NCBI RefSeq assembly: GCF_007483665.1
Contig: NZ_VIQO01000025.1
Location: 124,001-188,000, forward strand
Length of the DNA: 64,000 nt
Direction: 5' to 3'
Source: Catellatospora sichuanensis
Lineage (GTDB): Bacteria > Actinomycetota > Actinomycetes > Mycobacteriales > Micromonosporaceae
Under the pieces are notes generated by a model that worked only from the letters and a program-made list of their open reading frames with translations, ran no database searches and was not told where the DNA came from. This document shows, in pieces, positions 17,254-25,719 of this stretch. A program made the position numbers and the translations under genes. Numbering within the stretch: the first letter of the stretch is position 1; every line of letters starts with the position of its first letter.

Positions 17254-18302
17254 TCACGCGGCTCGGGCGGGGAGATCACCGCGACCCGGGTCTGCGGCAG
17301 GCCTTCGGGGTGGTGCTCGCGGACGTACGCGATGAGCTTCTCGCGGATCTCGCAGCGCAGGTCGTAGGCCTTCGCGGCATCGTCGGCCGAGGCCAGCACG
17401 CGTACCGCCATGGTGGTCTCGGTGGTGTCGACGACCTGCAGCACCCAGTCGCGCCGGTCCCACAGCGGCGACGCCTCCACGACGCGCTGCGCCTCGGCGC
17501 GCAGCGCGTCGACCGGCATGCGGTGGTCCAGGTGCAGCGTCGCCGCGCCGAGCACCCGCGAGTCGTTGCGGGTCCAGTGCTGGAACGGCGTGGTGGTGAA
17601 GTAGGTGGTGGGCAGCACCAGCCGCCGCTCGTCCCACAGCCGCACCACCACGTAGGTCAGCCGCAGCTCCTCGATACGGCCCCACTCCCCCTCGACCACC
17701 ACCACGTCGTCGAGGCGCAGCTCGTCGGTGAAGGCCAGCTGCAGACCGGCGAAGATGTGGGCCAGCGTGGCGTGCGCGGCCAGCGCCGCCACCACCCCGG
17801 CCAGCCCGGCCGAGGCCAGCAGCGACGCGCCCAGGGTACGCAGCGGCGCGAAGGTCATCAGGATCGACGCGACGGCCAGCAGGGTGACGGTGACCGCGGT
17901 GAGCCTGCGCAGCATGCCGATCCGGGTGCGGGCCCGCCGGTAGCGCCGGTTGTCGGCCACGTCCACGGGCAGCCGCCGGAACGCGGCGTCCTCCAGCACG
18001 AACAGCACCCGCACGACGAGCCAGGCCGACGCCCCGATCAGGGCGATGACCAGGGCATGGTGCACCATTTCGCGGGCCGGGCCGGCGAGGTCGGTGAACG
18101 GCAGCGCGACCAGCAGGGCCACCACCACGAGCACCGCCCGCCACGGCCGGCGGCATGCCTGGCTGAGGTGCTCCATGAAGCGGCGGTAGCGGCGACGGCC
18201 GATCCGGCGCACCACCACCGCGGACAGCCATCCGGCGATCAGGGCCGCCAGCAGCGCCGCGGCCACCACGACCACGGCGCGCAGCAGGTGCTGGGCGTCC
18301 AT
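17247..18302 (-). CDS. MscS-family mechanosensitive ion channel
   Basis: 351 residues. Four hydrophobic helices are followed by the pore helix and beta domain typical of MscS: SLLASAGLAGVVAALAAHAT, HIFAGLQLAFTDELRLDDVV, VEGEWGRIEELRLTYVVVRL and RRLVLPTTYFTTTPFQHW. The C-terminal alpha/beta domain ends in a proline-rich tail. It releases osmolytes on hypo-osmotic shock. ATG 18302 starts directly at the first helix. The gene overlaps the end of the S66 gene by 7 bp on the opposite strand. Confidence 0.92.
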   Translation of the reverse strand: MDAQHLLRAVVVVAAALLAALIAGWLSAVVVRRIGRRRYRRFMEHLSQACRRPWRAVLVVVALLVALPFTDLAGPAREMVHHALVIALIGASAWLVVRVLFVLEDAAFRRLPVDVADNRRYRRARTRIGMLRRLTAVTVTLLAVASILMTFAPLRTLGASLLASAGLAGVVAALAAHATLAHIFAGLQLAFTDELRLDDVVVVEGEWGRIEELRLTYVVVRLWDERRLVLPTTYFTTTPFQHWTRNDSRVLGAATLHLDHRMPVDALRAEAQRVVEASPLWDRRDWVLQVVDTTETTMAVRVLASADDAAKAYDLRCEIREKLIAYVREHHPEGLPQTRVAVISPPEPRDQ

Positions 18303-18394
18303 CAGCGGACCCCTGGACAGGTCGGCACGGGTCCACCTCTCACAACGGGTGCAGTGATCACGTTGCCACGCCTACCCGGCTCCCGATACGTGAA

Positions 18395-18431
18395 ACGCCA
18401 CCCGCGCCCGGGAAACGGGTGCGGGTGGCGT
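18395..18431 (-). terminator. Intrinsic terminator-like hairpin
   Basis: A 16-bp stem (left arm ACGCCACCCGCGCCCG at 18395-18410, right arm 18416-18431, one G-T pair) with a short GGAAA loop. It lies 17 bp after the stop of the lipoprotein gene at 18448, which reads towards it. No T-run follows, as is usual in high-GC actinobacteria. Confidence 0.75.
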
Positions 18432-18447
18432 CAGCGCCGTGGGGGCG

Positions 18448-19221
18448 TCAGAGGGCGGCCAGTACCGCGGCCGGGGCCTCCACGATCTCGCCGGTCGGCT
18501 TGTCGATGGTCACCGGAGCGCCGAAGTCGCTGTAGCCGATCTTCATGTCGCCCAGGCCCGCGGTCGGGGCCAGCTCGCCCAGGGCGACCGTCACCGAGGT
18601 CAGCCGACCCTGGTCGTCGATGGTCGCGGTGAACGGCACGGCCTTGACCTTCTCGCCCAGCGTGGCCGCCATCGACGAGTTCACCGACGGCGCCTGGCTC
18701 AGGTCGAGCACGCCCTTGACCTTTCCGGTGCCGTCCCACTGCACCTGCGTGGCCGTGGCCAGCATCTTCGAACTGTAGGACGGGTCCTCCAGCGACTTGC
18801 GAAGCGAGCTCTGCGGCCCGAGCTTCGTGACGTCGATGTGCATCCAGCCCTTCGGCATGCCGGGCACGTCGGCGGCCTTCAGCCACACCTCGTCGGCGAT
18901 CTGGACGAACTCCATCTTCATGCCCATGACGTCCATCGTCGAGGCGGTCTTGCGGCCCGGCCCGTCGAGCCGGCCCGTGACGTTCGCGCCGGCCACGCCC
19001 GCGGACATGGTCATCGTCATCTTGGCCGTGGTCTGCTTGAGCTTGCCCGCCGCCGCGGCGAGCGCCTCGGCGGCCGCCGCTGTCTGAGCGGGCGCCGACG
19101 CCGACGCCGACGTGCTGGCGGATGTGCTCGCGCCCGGCTGCCCCGTCGACTTGCACCCGGTCGCCAGGGTGGCGAGTGCGATCAGGCCTACTGCCGCTAC
19201 CCCGAAACGTCGTGTCTTCAC
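18448..19221 (-). CDS. Secreted lipoprotein (LppX/LprG-like fold candidate)
   Basis: 257 residues. The signal peptide RRFGVAAVGLIALATLATGC ends in a lipobox (LATGC), so lipid attachment on the outer face of the membrane is expected. A Ser/Thr/Ala linker follows. The folded part (KLKQTTAKMTMTMSAGVAG, MKMEFVQIADEVWLK, MPKGWMHIDVTKL, VPFTATIDDQGRLTSVTV) resembles the LppX/LprAFG lipid-carrier half-barrel seen in many actinobacterial lipoproteins. GTG 19221 is chosen because GGGAGG lies 7 bp upstream; longer starts exist but read through that ribosome site. Ligand unknown. Confidence 0.85.
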   Translation of the reverse strand: MKTRRFGVAAVGLIALATLATGCKSTGQPGASTSASTSASASAPAQTAAAAEALAAAAGKLKQTTAKMTMTMSAGVAGANVTGRLDGPGRKTASTMDVMGMKMEFVQIADEVWLKAADVPGMPKGWMHIDVTKLGPQSSLRKSLEDPSYSSKMLATATQVQWDGTGKVKGVLDLSQAPSVNSSMAATLGEKVKAVPFTATIDDQGRLTSVTVALGELAPTAGLGDMKIGYSDFGAPVTIDKPTGEIVEAPAAVLAAL

Positions 19222-19446
19222 GTGGTTCCTCCCCATCGGTGCCCCGATGCGGTCCCGGGGCACAGCTTCCGGAGCCTAGTCAGGCTCCGCCAAGGTCGCC
19301 GTGCGGCGCGAATGCCTTGACGCGGCGGCCCGGTCTCCGTGATGATCGGCGACGACACGTCGCGACCTCGGCGGATGCCGCATGACCTCGGCTGCGGACC
19401 GTACGGGCTGAAACGTCGACTACCCATCGACGAAGGGCGACACACC

Positions 19447-20364
19447 ATGCGTGTTCCTCATCACCGTGAACTCGATGTGCTGGTGCTCGGCGGCGCCGGC
19501 GTGGACACCATCGTCGAGGTCCCGCAGCTGCCGCTGCCCTACGCGGACAGCTACCTGGTTCCGGCGATCACCACGCGGGCCGGCCAGACCGGGGACTTCC
19601 TCGCGCTCGGGTTGCAGGCACTGGGCCTGCGTACGCACCACGTCGACGTGCTCGGCGACGACCCGGAGGGCGCGCTGGTGCGGGCGCTGCACGAGAAGGC
19701 GGGTATCGGGTTCACCGAGCTGCCGAGCAGCACCGGCACCAAGCGTGCGGTCAACCTGGTGGGCCCGGACGGGCGGCGGCTGTCGCTGTACGACGTCAGC
19801 CGCGGCGGCGAGCACGACCGCTTCCCCGTACCGCTGCTGGCGGAGCTGGCCGCGGGCTGCCGCCACGTGCACGTCTGCATCACCCATCCTGGCGCGCACG
19901 CCCTGGCCCAGCTCGCGGGCCTCGACGTGACCGTCTCCACGGACCTGCACAACTGGGACGGCGAGAACCCGTACCACGAGCAGTTCGCCGCGGCCGCCGA
20001 TGTGGTCTTCGTCTCCGCGACGGCGCTGGCCGACCCCGAGGCGGCGCTGCGGAGGGTGCTGGCGCTGGGCCGGGCCCGGGTCGCGGTCGCGACCGACGGC
20101 GACCGGGGCGGTTACCTGCTGACCAGCGACGACGAAACGGTGCGCCGGTTCGCCTCGGTGCCGCCGCCGCGGCCGGTGGTGGACTCCAACGGCGCGGGCG
20201 ACGCGTTCGCCGCCGGATTCCTGTATGGACTGCTCAGCGGCTTGCCGCCGCAGCGTTGTGCGGCGTACGGTGCGATTACCGGCGCACACGCCTGCACGGT
20301 CACGGCGACCGAAGTGGACCCGCTTGACCTCGCCGGGCTACTGGCACGCGGTCAGACGTTTTGA
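19447..20364 (+). CDS. PfkB-family carbohydrate kinase
   Basis: 305 residues. It begins LDVLVLGGAGVDTIVEVPQLP and carries the second PfkB signature, VVDSNGAGDAFAAGFLYG, whose aspartate is the catalytic base and GAGD the anion hole. The substrate-binding region includes AGQTGDFLALGLQALGL. It phosphorylates a sugar or nucleoside with ATP; the substrate cannot be told from sequence and no sugar-uptake genes are adjacent. ATG 19447 follows a weak GAAGGGCGA ribosome site. Confidence 0.88.
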   Translation: MRVPHHRELDVLVLGGAGVDTIVEVPQLPLPYADSYLVPAITTRAGQTGDFLALGLQALGLRTHHVDVLGDDPEGALVRALHEKAGIGFTELPSSTGTKRAVNLVGPDGRRLSLYDVSRGGEHDRFPVPLLAELAAGCRHVHVCITHPGAHALAQLAGLDVTVSTDLHNWDGENPYHEQFAAAADVVFVSATALADPEAALRRVLALGRARVAVATDGDRGGYLLTSDDETVRRFASVPPPRPVVDSNGAGDAFAAGFLYGLLSGLPPQRCAAYGAITGAHACTVTATEVDPLDLAGLLARGQTF

Positions 20365-20392
20365 GTGGTGCGCGTGCGGTTACATGGGGTGC

Positions 20393-20575
20393 ATGAGCCT
20401 GCTGTTCCGCAAGTCCTTCAAATTCGGCCCCCTGCGGTTCAACTTCACCAAGGGCGGCATGTCCTCCTGGAGTCTGCGCATCGGTCGCTGGTCGTGGAAC
20501 TCCCGCACCCGTGCCCACCGCGTCGACCTGCCTGGCCCGTGGTCCTGGAAGCAGGACAAGGGCGGCAAGAGCTGA
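20393..20575 (+). CDS. Small DUF4236-like protein
   Basis: 60 residues, very basic and rich in Trp/Phe/Arg. The start SLLFRKSFKFGPLRFNFTKG closely follows the DUF4236 pattern (F-RKS-K-GP-R-N-S-G). The second half (WSLRIGRWSWNSRTRAHRVDLPG) is not recognised. Function unknown. The upstream region contains GGTTACATG (20379-20387), identical to one arm-end of the palindromic operator at 21180-21206. ATG 20384 is a possible alternative start. Confidence 0.7.
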   Translation: MSLLFRKSFKFGPLRFNFTKGGMSSWSLRIGRWSWNSRTRAHRVDLPGPWSWKQDKGGKS

Positions 20576-20576
20576 G

Positions 20577-21182
20577 CTAACCCGGCTCAGGTGCGCGCCG
20601 CTCACGCAGGGCGCGCACCTTGCTGCGGTTGCCGCAGCGTTCCATCGAGCACCAGCGGCGACTGCCGGGCCGGGAGGTGTCCAGGAACACCAGGCCGCAT
20701 CTCTGCCCGCCGCACTCGCGCACCCGGTCAGCATACGGGCCGGTCAGCACGTCGACGACGTCCCGCGCGACCGTCGACAGCAACTGTGTGCCGGTGGCGG
20801 GCAGCGTCCACACCCGATCGAAGCGGGCACCTGTGGCCTGCAGCCGGGGGGCCAGCGGGGATCGCGCCGCCGCGTCGTCGACCAGTGCGGTGATCCCGGG
20901 CGGGGCCGGGCGGTCGTGTATCAGTGCCCGGGCCAGCTCCCACAGCCCGTTGCGCAGCCGCACCACGGCCGCGAGTTCTGCCTCGGTGACGTGCACCCGC
21001 GCCGGATCCAGGCGCAGCCGGCACAGCTCCGACCAGGTGGCCAGATCGGCCGGCGCGTGCAGCGTCTCGAACACCGCCAGGTCACCGGGGCCGCCGGAGA
21101 CCAGCAGGTCCAGCCAGAGCGTGCCGGGATCGAACCGGAACACCCCACCCGATGGTGGACGCAACACGAAGCCCGGTTCCAT
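20577..21182 (-). CDS. CGNR zinc-finger regulator (ABATE domain)
   Basis: 201 residues. The N-terminal part is an ABATE-like domain (FDPGTLWLDLLVSGG, ELCRLRLDP, LRNGLWELARALI). The C-terminus is a complete CGNR zinc finger: RECGGQRCGLVFLDTS, RRWCSMERCGNRSKVRALR, with four cysteines. These are stress-linked DNA-binding proteins. The ATG at 21182 lies inside a perfect palindrome (21180-21206), so autoregulation is very likely. The gene is divergent from the VOC gene at 21240, its probable target. Confidence 0.9.
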   Translation of the reverse strand: MEPGFVLRPPSGGVFRFDPGTLWLDLLVSGGPGDLAVFETLHAPADLATWSELCRLRLDPARVHVTEAELAAVVRLRNGLWELARALIHDRPAPPGITALVDDAAARSPLAPRLQATGARFDRVWTLPATGTQLLSTVARDVVDVLTGPYADRVRECGGQRCGLVFLDTSRPGSRRWCSMERCGNRSKVRALRERRAPEPG

Positions 21183-21206
21183 GTAACCACTATATGTGGT
21201 TACATG
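21180..21206. promoter_or_regulatory. Perfect 11-bp palindromic operator of the CGNR/VOC pair
   Basis: CATGTAACCAC (21180-21190) and GTGGTTACATG (21196-21206) are exact inverted repeats around a TATAT spacer. The left arm contains the start codon of the CGNR gene. The 22 paired bases in an otherwise GC-rich region, lying between divergent genes, make a regulator binding site very likely; the CGNR protein itself is the obvious candidate (inference). Confidence 0.88.
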
Positions 21207-21239
21207 GCAGAGGTACAGACCGGACGAGAGGAGAGCGTC

Positions 21240-21689
21240 ATGGCACTGGACTGGAAGGTCGTCATCGACTGCGCCGACCCGCACGCGCAGACCGCGTTCT
21301 GGGCACAGGCCCTGGGCTACCAGGTCGAGGACAACTCCGTCCTGATCGACCAGCTGATCGACCAGGGCGTGCTCGGCGATGATCTCTACCTGGAGGTCGA
21401 CGGCCGCAAGGCCTTCCGTGACCTGGCCGCGGTGCGCCACCCCGACGACCCGGTGCAGCCGGTCAGCGGCACCGGCCTCGGCCGCCGCCTGCTGTTCCAG
21501 CGGGTCCCCGAGCCCAAGCAGGCCAAGAACCGGCTGCACCTGGACCTGCACGCCGGTCCGGAGCGCCGCGACGGCGAGGTCAAGCGCCTGGAAGGCATCG
21601 GCGCCACGATCCTGCGCGAGGTGCAGGAACCGGGCACCCACCACGTGGTGATGGCCGACCCCGAGGGCAACGAGTTCTGCGTGCAGTGA
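21240..21689 (+). CDS. VOC (glyoxalase/bleomycin-resistance-like) protein
   Basis: 149 residues made of two beta-alpha-beta-beta-beta modules: WKVVIDCADPHAQTAFWAQALGYQVED at the start and LHLDLHAGPERRDGEVKRLEGIGATI, HHVVMADPEGNEFCV at the end. Metal ligands of the VOC fold are suggested by H in HLDLHA and E in GNEFCV. Substrate unknown: members are lyases, dioxygenases or drug-binding proteins. ATG 21240 has a strong GAGGAGAG ribosome site. It is divergent from the CGNR regulator and probably controlled by the shared palindrome. Confidence 0.88.
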   Translation: MALDWKVVIDCADPHAQTAFWAQALGYQVEDNSVLIDQLIDQGVLGDDLYLEVDGRKAFRDLAAVRHPDDPVQPVSGTGLGRRLLFQRVPEPKQAKNRLHLDLHAGPERRDGEVKRLEGIGATILREVQEPGTHHVVMADPEGNEFCVQ

Positions 21690-22664
21690 TCAGACGGACA
21701 GCTTCCACTGCTCGCGCACGCCGATGCGGCGATACCCCAGCCGGTCGTTGATCGCCAGCATGTGGCCGTTCGACGGGTCGGTGGTGGTGCGCACGCGGCG
21801 CACCACCCCGCCGTCGGCGGCCAGCCGGCGCACCATCTCCGCTTTCAGCCACAGCCCGATCCCGCGCCCCCGGTGCGCGGGCACCACCACGGTGTCGTCC
21901 TGGTGGGCGAGTTCCGGGGCCAGCAGCGGGACCTCCAGGACGGTCAGCCCGGCCACCGTTCCGCTGGCCTCATGCACCGCGGCGACCACCCGCCGCTGCA
22001 ACCCGGCCGCCCGCGCACAGCGCTCCCTGGCCCGCACCAGGTCAGGCGTGTTCGGCGCGGACCGGTAACCGAGCCCGCCGTCGGGCGAGTCGGCCATCGC
22101 GTCCACCGCCTCGGCATACGAGGCCAGCAGTTCCTCGGGCGCCTCCTCGGACCAGCACACCAGCCGGTATCCCGGCACCGGGCGGTCCCCCAGCGCCGCC
22201 GGGTCGAGCGAACCCAGGTCGACCTCCGACTCCCACAGCTCCTGCGCCTTACGCGCGCTCGACGCCGCCGCCCAGTCCGGCCCCGGGGTGCCCCGGACCG
22301 CGCTCAGCACCAGCGTGTCCCGGCCCGCGTCGGACGCGGCCGCGCGCATCGCGGCCAGCAGCGCGGACCCGTGGCCCGACCGGCGGTGCCGCGGATGCAC
22401 GATCACCTCGGCAAAACCCCAGCCGAGGTTCTCCCGATCGGACAGGAACAGCTCGGCCAGCCCCACCACCTCGCCGTCTGCGCAGCCCAGCCAGCGCAAC
22501 ACCCGGCCGTCCGGACGGGGCGCGAGCAGCGCCGCGGCGCGCGCCGCCGGGGGCATGGACCCATGCCCCGGGTCGTCTTGGGCGTCCGCGGCCGCGACCA
22601 CCTCATGCCAGCACGCCAGCTGCTCGCGCAGACCCAGCCGTGGATCGAACAGCGCCACAGTCAT
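21690..22664 (-). CDS. Tandem-GNAT N-acetyltransferase
   Basis: 324 residues with two GNAT modules. The first has WGFAEVIVHPRHRRSGHGSALL (motif A, RxxGxG/A); the second has DDTVVVPAHRGRGIGLWLKAEMVRR and the C-terminal DRLGYRRIGVREQW. Acetyl-CoA-binding loops are therefore intact in both. The layout resembles the MshD/Eis-like double-GNAT enzymes of actinobacteria, but mycothiol synthase has distinct signatures that I do not see clearly, so the acceptor is left open. The ATG at 22664 is at the first strand. Its stop abuts the VOC stop. Confidence 0.85.
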   Translation of the reverse strand: MTVALFDPRLGLREQLACWHEVVAAADAQDDPGHGSMPPAARAAALLAPRPDGRVLRWLGCADGEVVGLAELFLSDRENLGWGFAEVIVHPRHRRSGHGSALLAAMRAAASDAGRDTLVLSAVRGTPGPDWAAASSARKAQELWESEVDLGSLDPAALGDRPVPGYRLVCWSEEAPEELLASYAEAVDAMADSPDGGLGYRSAPNTPDLVRARERCARAAGLQRRVVAAVHEASGTVAGLTVLEVPLLAPELAHQDDTVVVPAHRGRGIGLWLKAEMVRRLAADGGVVRRVRTTTDPSNGHMLAINDRLGYRRIGVREQWKLSV

Positions 22665-22835
22665 ACCGGTGTTGTAGCGCGCCTCACCCCGTTCACGCCA
22701 TCGACTTTGCGGCACGGGGAAGGGCGGCCCGGCGGCCCGCCCCCGTTGACAGACCGACAGGCCGCATCGCCACGCCCCACCGTGTATGCCGCCATCCTCC
22801 GCGCGGCCGGTTGCGCGGCGGTTGCGCGCTGACTT

Positions 22836-22854
22836 GACCGTCGACAGGACGGTC
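22836..22854. promoter_or_regulatory. Inverted repeat upstream of the SARP gene
   Basis: GACCGTC (22836-22842) and GACGGTC (22848-22854) are exact inverted repeats separated by 5 bp, ending 19 bp before the ATG of the SARP regulator. Position and symmetry suggest an operator. No heptameric SARP direct repeats were recognised. Confidence 0.4.
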
Positions 22855-22872
22855 CGACACCCTGGGCGGGAC

Positions 22873-25719
22873 ATGGGAGCAAGCGTGATCACATTCGGCG
22901 TGCTGGGACCGCTGGCGGTGCACCGCGAGGGGCAGCCGGTGGAGCTGCCGGCCGCGATGCTGCGCCGCCTGCTCGCCGTGCTGCTCAGCCGGGCCAACCA
23001 GCCGATCTCCGCGGACCGGCTCGCCGACACGCTGTGGGACGGCAGCCCGCCCGCCACCGCCCGCAAGACCCTGCAGGTGTACGTGCACCGCCTGCGCACC
23101 GCCCTCGGCGACCCGGCCCGGGTCGCCCACGGCCCGGGCGGTTACCGGATCGCCGCCACCGCCGCCGAGCTGGACAGCCTCGCCTTCGCCGACCTACTCG
23201 GCCAGGCCCGGGCCGCCCGCCGCGCCGGCGACGACCCCGCCGCCGCGGACCTGTTCGAGCGCGCGCTGCTGCTGTGGCGCGCCGAGCCCTACGCCGACCT
23301 GCCCGCCGACGCGCTGCTGGCCGAGGATGTGCAACGGCTGTCGGAGGAGCACCTGCGGGCCCGTGAGGAGAGCCTCGGCCTGCGGCTGGACCTGGGCGGC
23401 CAGGCCGAGGCGGTTCCTGAGCTCGCCGCGCTCGCCGCCGCCAACCCGTACCGCGAGAGCCTGCTCGCGCTGCTGATGCTGGCCCTGTACCGGGCCGGAC
23501 GGCGCGCCGACGCGCTGGAGGTTTTCCGGGCGGCCGGTGTCCGGCTCGCCGACGAGCTGGGCATCGACGCCGGGGCGGCACTGCGCCGGCTGCACGCCGC
23601 GGTGCTGCGCGACGACCCCCACCTGACCGGGGTGAGGGTGTCCGAGCTGGACACACTCGCCTACGGCGGGGCAGTGGCCGGGACGCACATGCCCACGGTG
23701 CCGGCACAGCTGCCGGCCGACACGCCCGTGTTCAGCGGCCGGGCCGACGAGCTGCGCCGCCTCGACGACCTGCTGCCCGATACCCCGACGACCGGCCTGA
23801 CCACCGTGGTCATCTCCGCGATCTCGGGCACCGCGGGGGTGGGCAAGACCACCCTGGCGGTGCGCTGGGCACACCGGATCGCCGACCGCTTCCCGGACGG
23901 CCAGCTCTACCTCAACCTGCGCGGCTACGACTCCGCCGGCACGGCTCTGAGCACCGCGGAAGCGGTACGCGGCTTCCTCGACGCGCTGGCCGTGCCACCG
24001 CACCGGATGCCGACGACCCTGGACGGCCAGCTCGGGCTGTACCGCAGCCTGCTGGCCGGCAAGCGGGTGCTGGTGGTGCTGGACAACGTCCGCGACGCCG
24101 AGCACGTGCGCCCGCTACTGCCCGGCTCGCCCGGCTGCCTCGTGCTGGTGACCAGCCGGCAACAGCTGCCCGCCCTGGTCGTGACGGAGGGCGCCCGGCC
24201 GCTGACGCTGGGACTGCTCGACGCGGCGGAGGCACGCGAGCTGCTGAGCCGCCGACTCGGCCGGGACCGTCTGTCCACTGAGCCGGCTGCGGTCGACGAG
24301 ATCGTACGGATCTGCGGTGGGCTGCCGCTGGCGCTGGCCGTGGTGGCCGCGAAGGCCGCGACCTCGCCCGATGCCGCGCTCGGTGAACTGGCCGCGCAGC
24401 TGCGCGCCGGGCAGGAAGGGCTCGACGCCCTCGCCGGCTGGGACGCTGCGACGAACGTGCGAGCCGTCTTCTCCTGGTCCTACCGCAGCCTGCCGGACCC
24501 CGCCGCGCGGATGTTCCGGCTGCTGGGGCTGCACACCGGCCCGGACCTGACCCCGGCAGCCGCGGCCAGCCTCGCCGCGGTGCCCGTGGCGCAGGCCCGC
24601 GAGGCGCTCGACACGCTGGCACAGGCTCACCTGGTCACCGAGGGCCCGGCCGGTCGGTTCGGCTCGCACGACCTGCTGAAGGCGTACGCCGCGGAACTCG
24701 CCATGGCCGACGAGCCGCCTGCCGACCGGCACGCCGCGTCACGCCGACTGCTGGACCACTACCTGCACACGGCGTTCGCCGCGGCTCGGCTGCTGTCGCC
24801 GCACCGCGACACGATCACGCTGGCGCCGATCGTGCCCGGGGTCCGGGCCGAGGAGGTCGCCGACCACGCGGCAGCGCTCGGCTGGTTCACCGCCGAGCAT
24901 CCGGTGCTGCTGGCCTGCATCCGGCAGGCCGGCGCGACCGAGGCCGTCGGGGATGTCGGCCGGTTCGCGTGGACGGTCCAGACGTTCCTGGACTACCAGG
25001 GTCGCTGGCACGACCTGACCGAAATCCACCACCTCGAGCTGGCCGCCGCGCTGCATGCGGGCGATCAGGGCGATCAGGGCAAGGCCCACCGCGGGCTCGC
25101 GCTCGTGCTGACCCGCCAGAGCCGCCTGGACGAGGCGCATGAGCACTACGGACACGCGCTGCGGCTGTACGCCGCCGTCGGCGACCAGCACGGGCAGGCG
25201 CACATCCACCGCGGCATCGGCTGGGCGCTGGAGCGCGAGGGCCGCTGGCGCGAGGCGCTCGGCCACGCCGAGCAGGCCCTGGAACTGTTCCGCGCGGCGG
25301 GCCACCGCTACGGCGAGGCGCGGGCGCTGAACGCGGCGGGCTGGGACCACGCGCAGCTCGGCGAGTACGGGCACGCGCTCACCCGATGTGGTCAGGCGCT
25401 GGCCATCCTGGAGGAACTCGGCGACCGCAACGGCCAGGCGGCCACCTGGGACAGCCTGGGCAAGGCGCATCACCATCTCGGCGCGCACGACGAGGCGGAC
25501 CGGTGTTTCCAGCAGGCGCTGGGCCTGGTCCGGCAGTCCGGCGACCGCTTCAACGAGGCCGGCGTGCTGGACCACATCGGCGACAGCCGGCTGGCCGCCG
25601 GGGATCCCGAGCGGGCCCGGCAGGCATGGCAGCAGGCGGTCGACATCCTCACCGCGCTCGGCAATCCCGAGGCCGAGCGCGTCAGCGCAAAGCTGCCGGT
25701 GCCTACAGCAGCTCGATGA
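22873..25719 (+). CDS. AfsR/SARP-family regulator (winged helix, BTAD, NB-ARC, TPR)
   Basis: 948 residues. Order: OmpR-like DNA-binding domain (1-95; TFGVLGPLAVHREGQPVEL, KTLQVYVHRLRTALGD), BTAD helical domain (about 100-250; RAEPYADLPAD, NPYRESLLALLMLALYRAGRRADALEVF), NB-ARC ATPase (about 285-560; Walker A SGTAGVGKTTLAV near 320, KRVLVVLDNVRD, CGGLPLAL), winged helix, and a C-terminal TPR array (about 680-930; repeats such as AHEHYGHALRLYAAVGDQHGQA). This is the full AfsR layout. Such proteins activate secondary-metabolite or developmental genes in response to ATP and partner binding. No biosynthetic cluster is adjacent. ATG 22873; GTG 22885 is an alternative with a better-placed GGGAG. It is convergent with, and overlaps by 17 bp, the thiolase gene. 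Confidence 0.93.
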   Translation: MGASVITFGVLGPLAVHREGQPVELPAAMLRRLLAVLLSRANQPISADRLADTLWDGSPPATARKTLQVYVHRLRTALGDPARVAHGPGGYRIAATAAELDSLAFADLLGQARAARRAGDDPAAADLFERALLLWRAEPYADLPADALLAEDVQRLSEEHLRAREESLGLRLDLGGQAEAVPELAALAAANPYRESLLALLMLALYRAGRRADALEVFRAAGVRLADELGIDAGAALRRLHAAVLRDDPHLTGVRVSELDTLAYGGAVAGTHMPTVPAQLPADTPVFSGRADELRRLDDLLPDTPTTGLTTVVISAISGTAGVGKTTLAVRWAHRIADRFPDGQLYLNLRGYDSAGTALSTAEAVRGFLDALAVPPHRMPTTLDGQLGLYRSLLAGKRVLVVLDNVRDAEHVRPLLPGSPGCLVLVTSRQQLPALVVTEGARPLTLGLLDAAEARELLSRRLGRDRLSTEPAAVDEIVRICGGLPLALAVVAAKAATSPDAALGELAAQLRAGQEGLDALAGWDAATNVRAVFSWSYRSLPDPAARMFRLLGLHTGPDLTPAAAASLAAVPVAQAREALDTLAQAHLVTEGPAGRFGSHDLLKAYAAELAMADEPPADRHAASRRLLDHYLHTAFAAARLLSPHRDTITLAPIVPGVRAEEVADHAAALGWFTAEHPVLLACIRQAGATEAVGDVGRFAWTVQTFLDYQGRWHDLTEIHHLELAAALHAGDQGDQGKAHRGLALVLTRQSRLDEAHEHYGHALRLYAAVGDQHGQAHIHRGIGWALEREGRWREALGHAEQALELFRAAGHRYGEARALNAAGWDHAQLGEYGHALTRCGQALAILEELGDRNGQAATWDSLGKAHHHLGAHDEADRCFQQALGLVRQSGDRFNEAGVLDHIGDSRLAAGDPERARQAWQQAVDILTALGNPEAERVSAKLPVPTAAR

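Noticed and set aside
20588-20620. Hairpin at the end of the CGNR gene as a terminator
   Set aside because: GGTGCGCGCC and its complement form a stem, but it lies within the coding region of the CGNR gene; it may still terminate the upstream plus-strand transcript, but the evidence is too thin to list.
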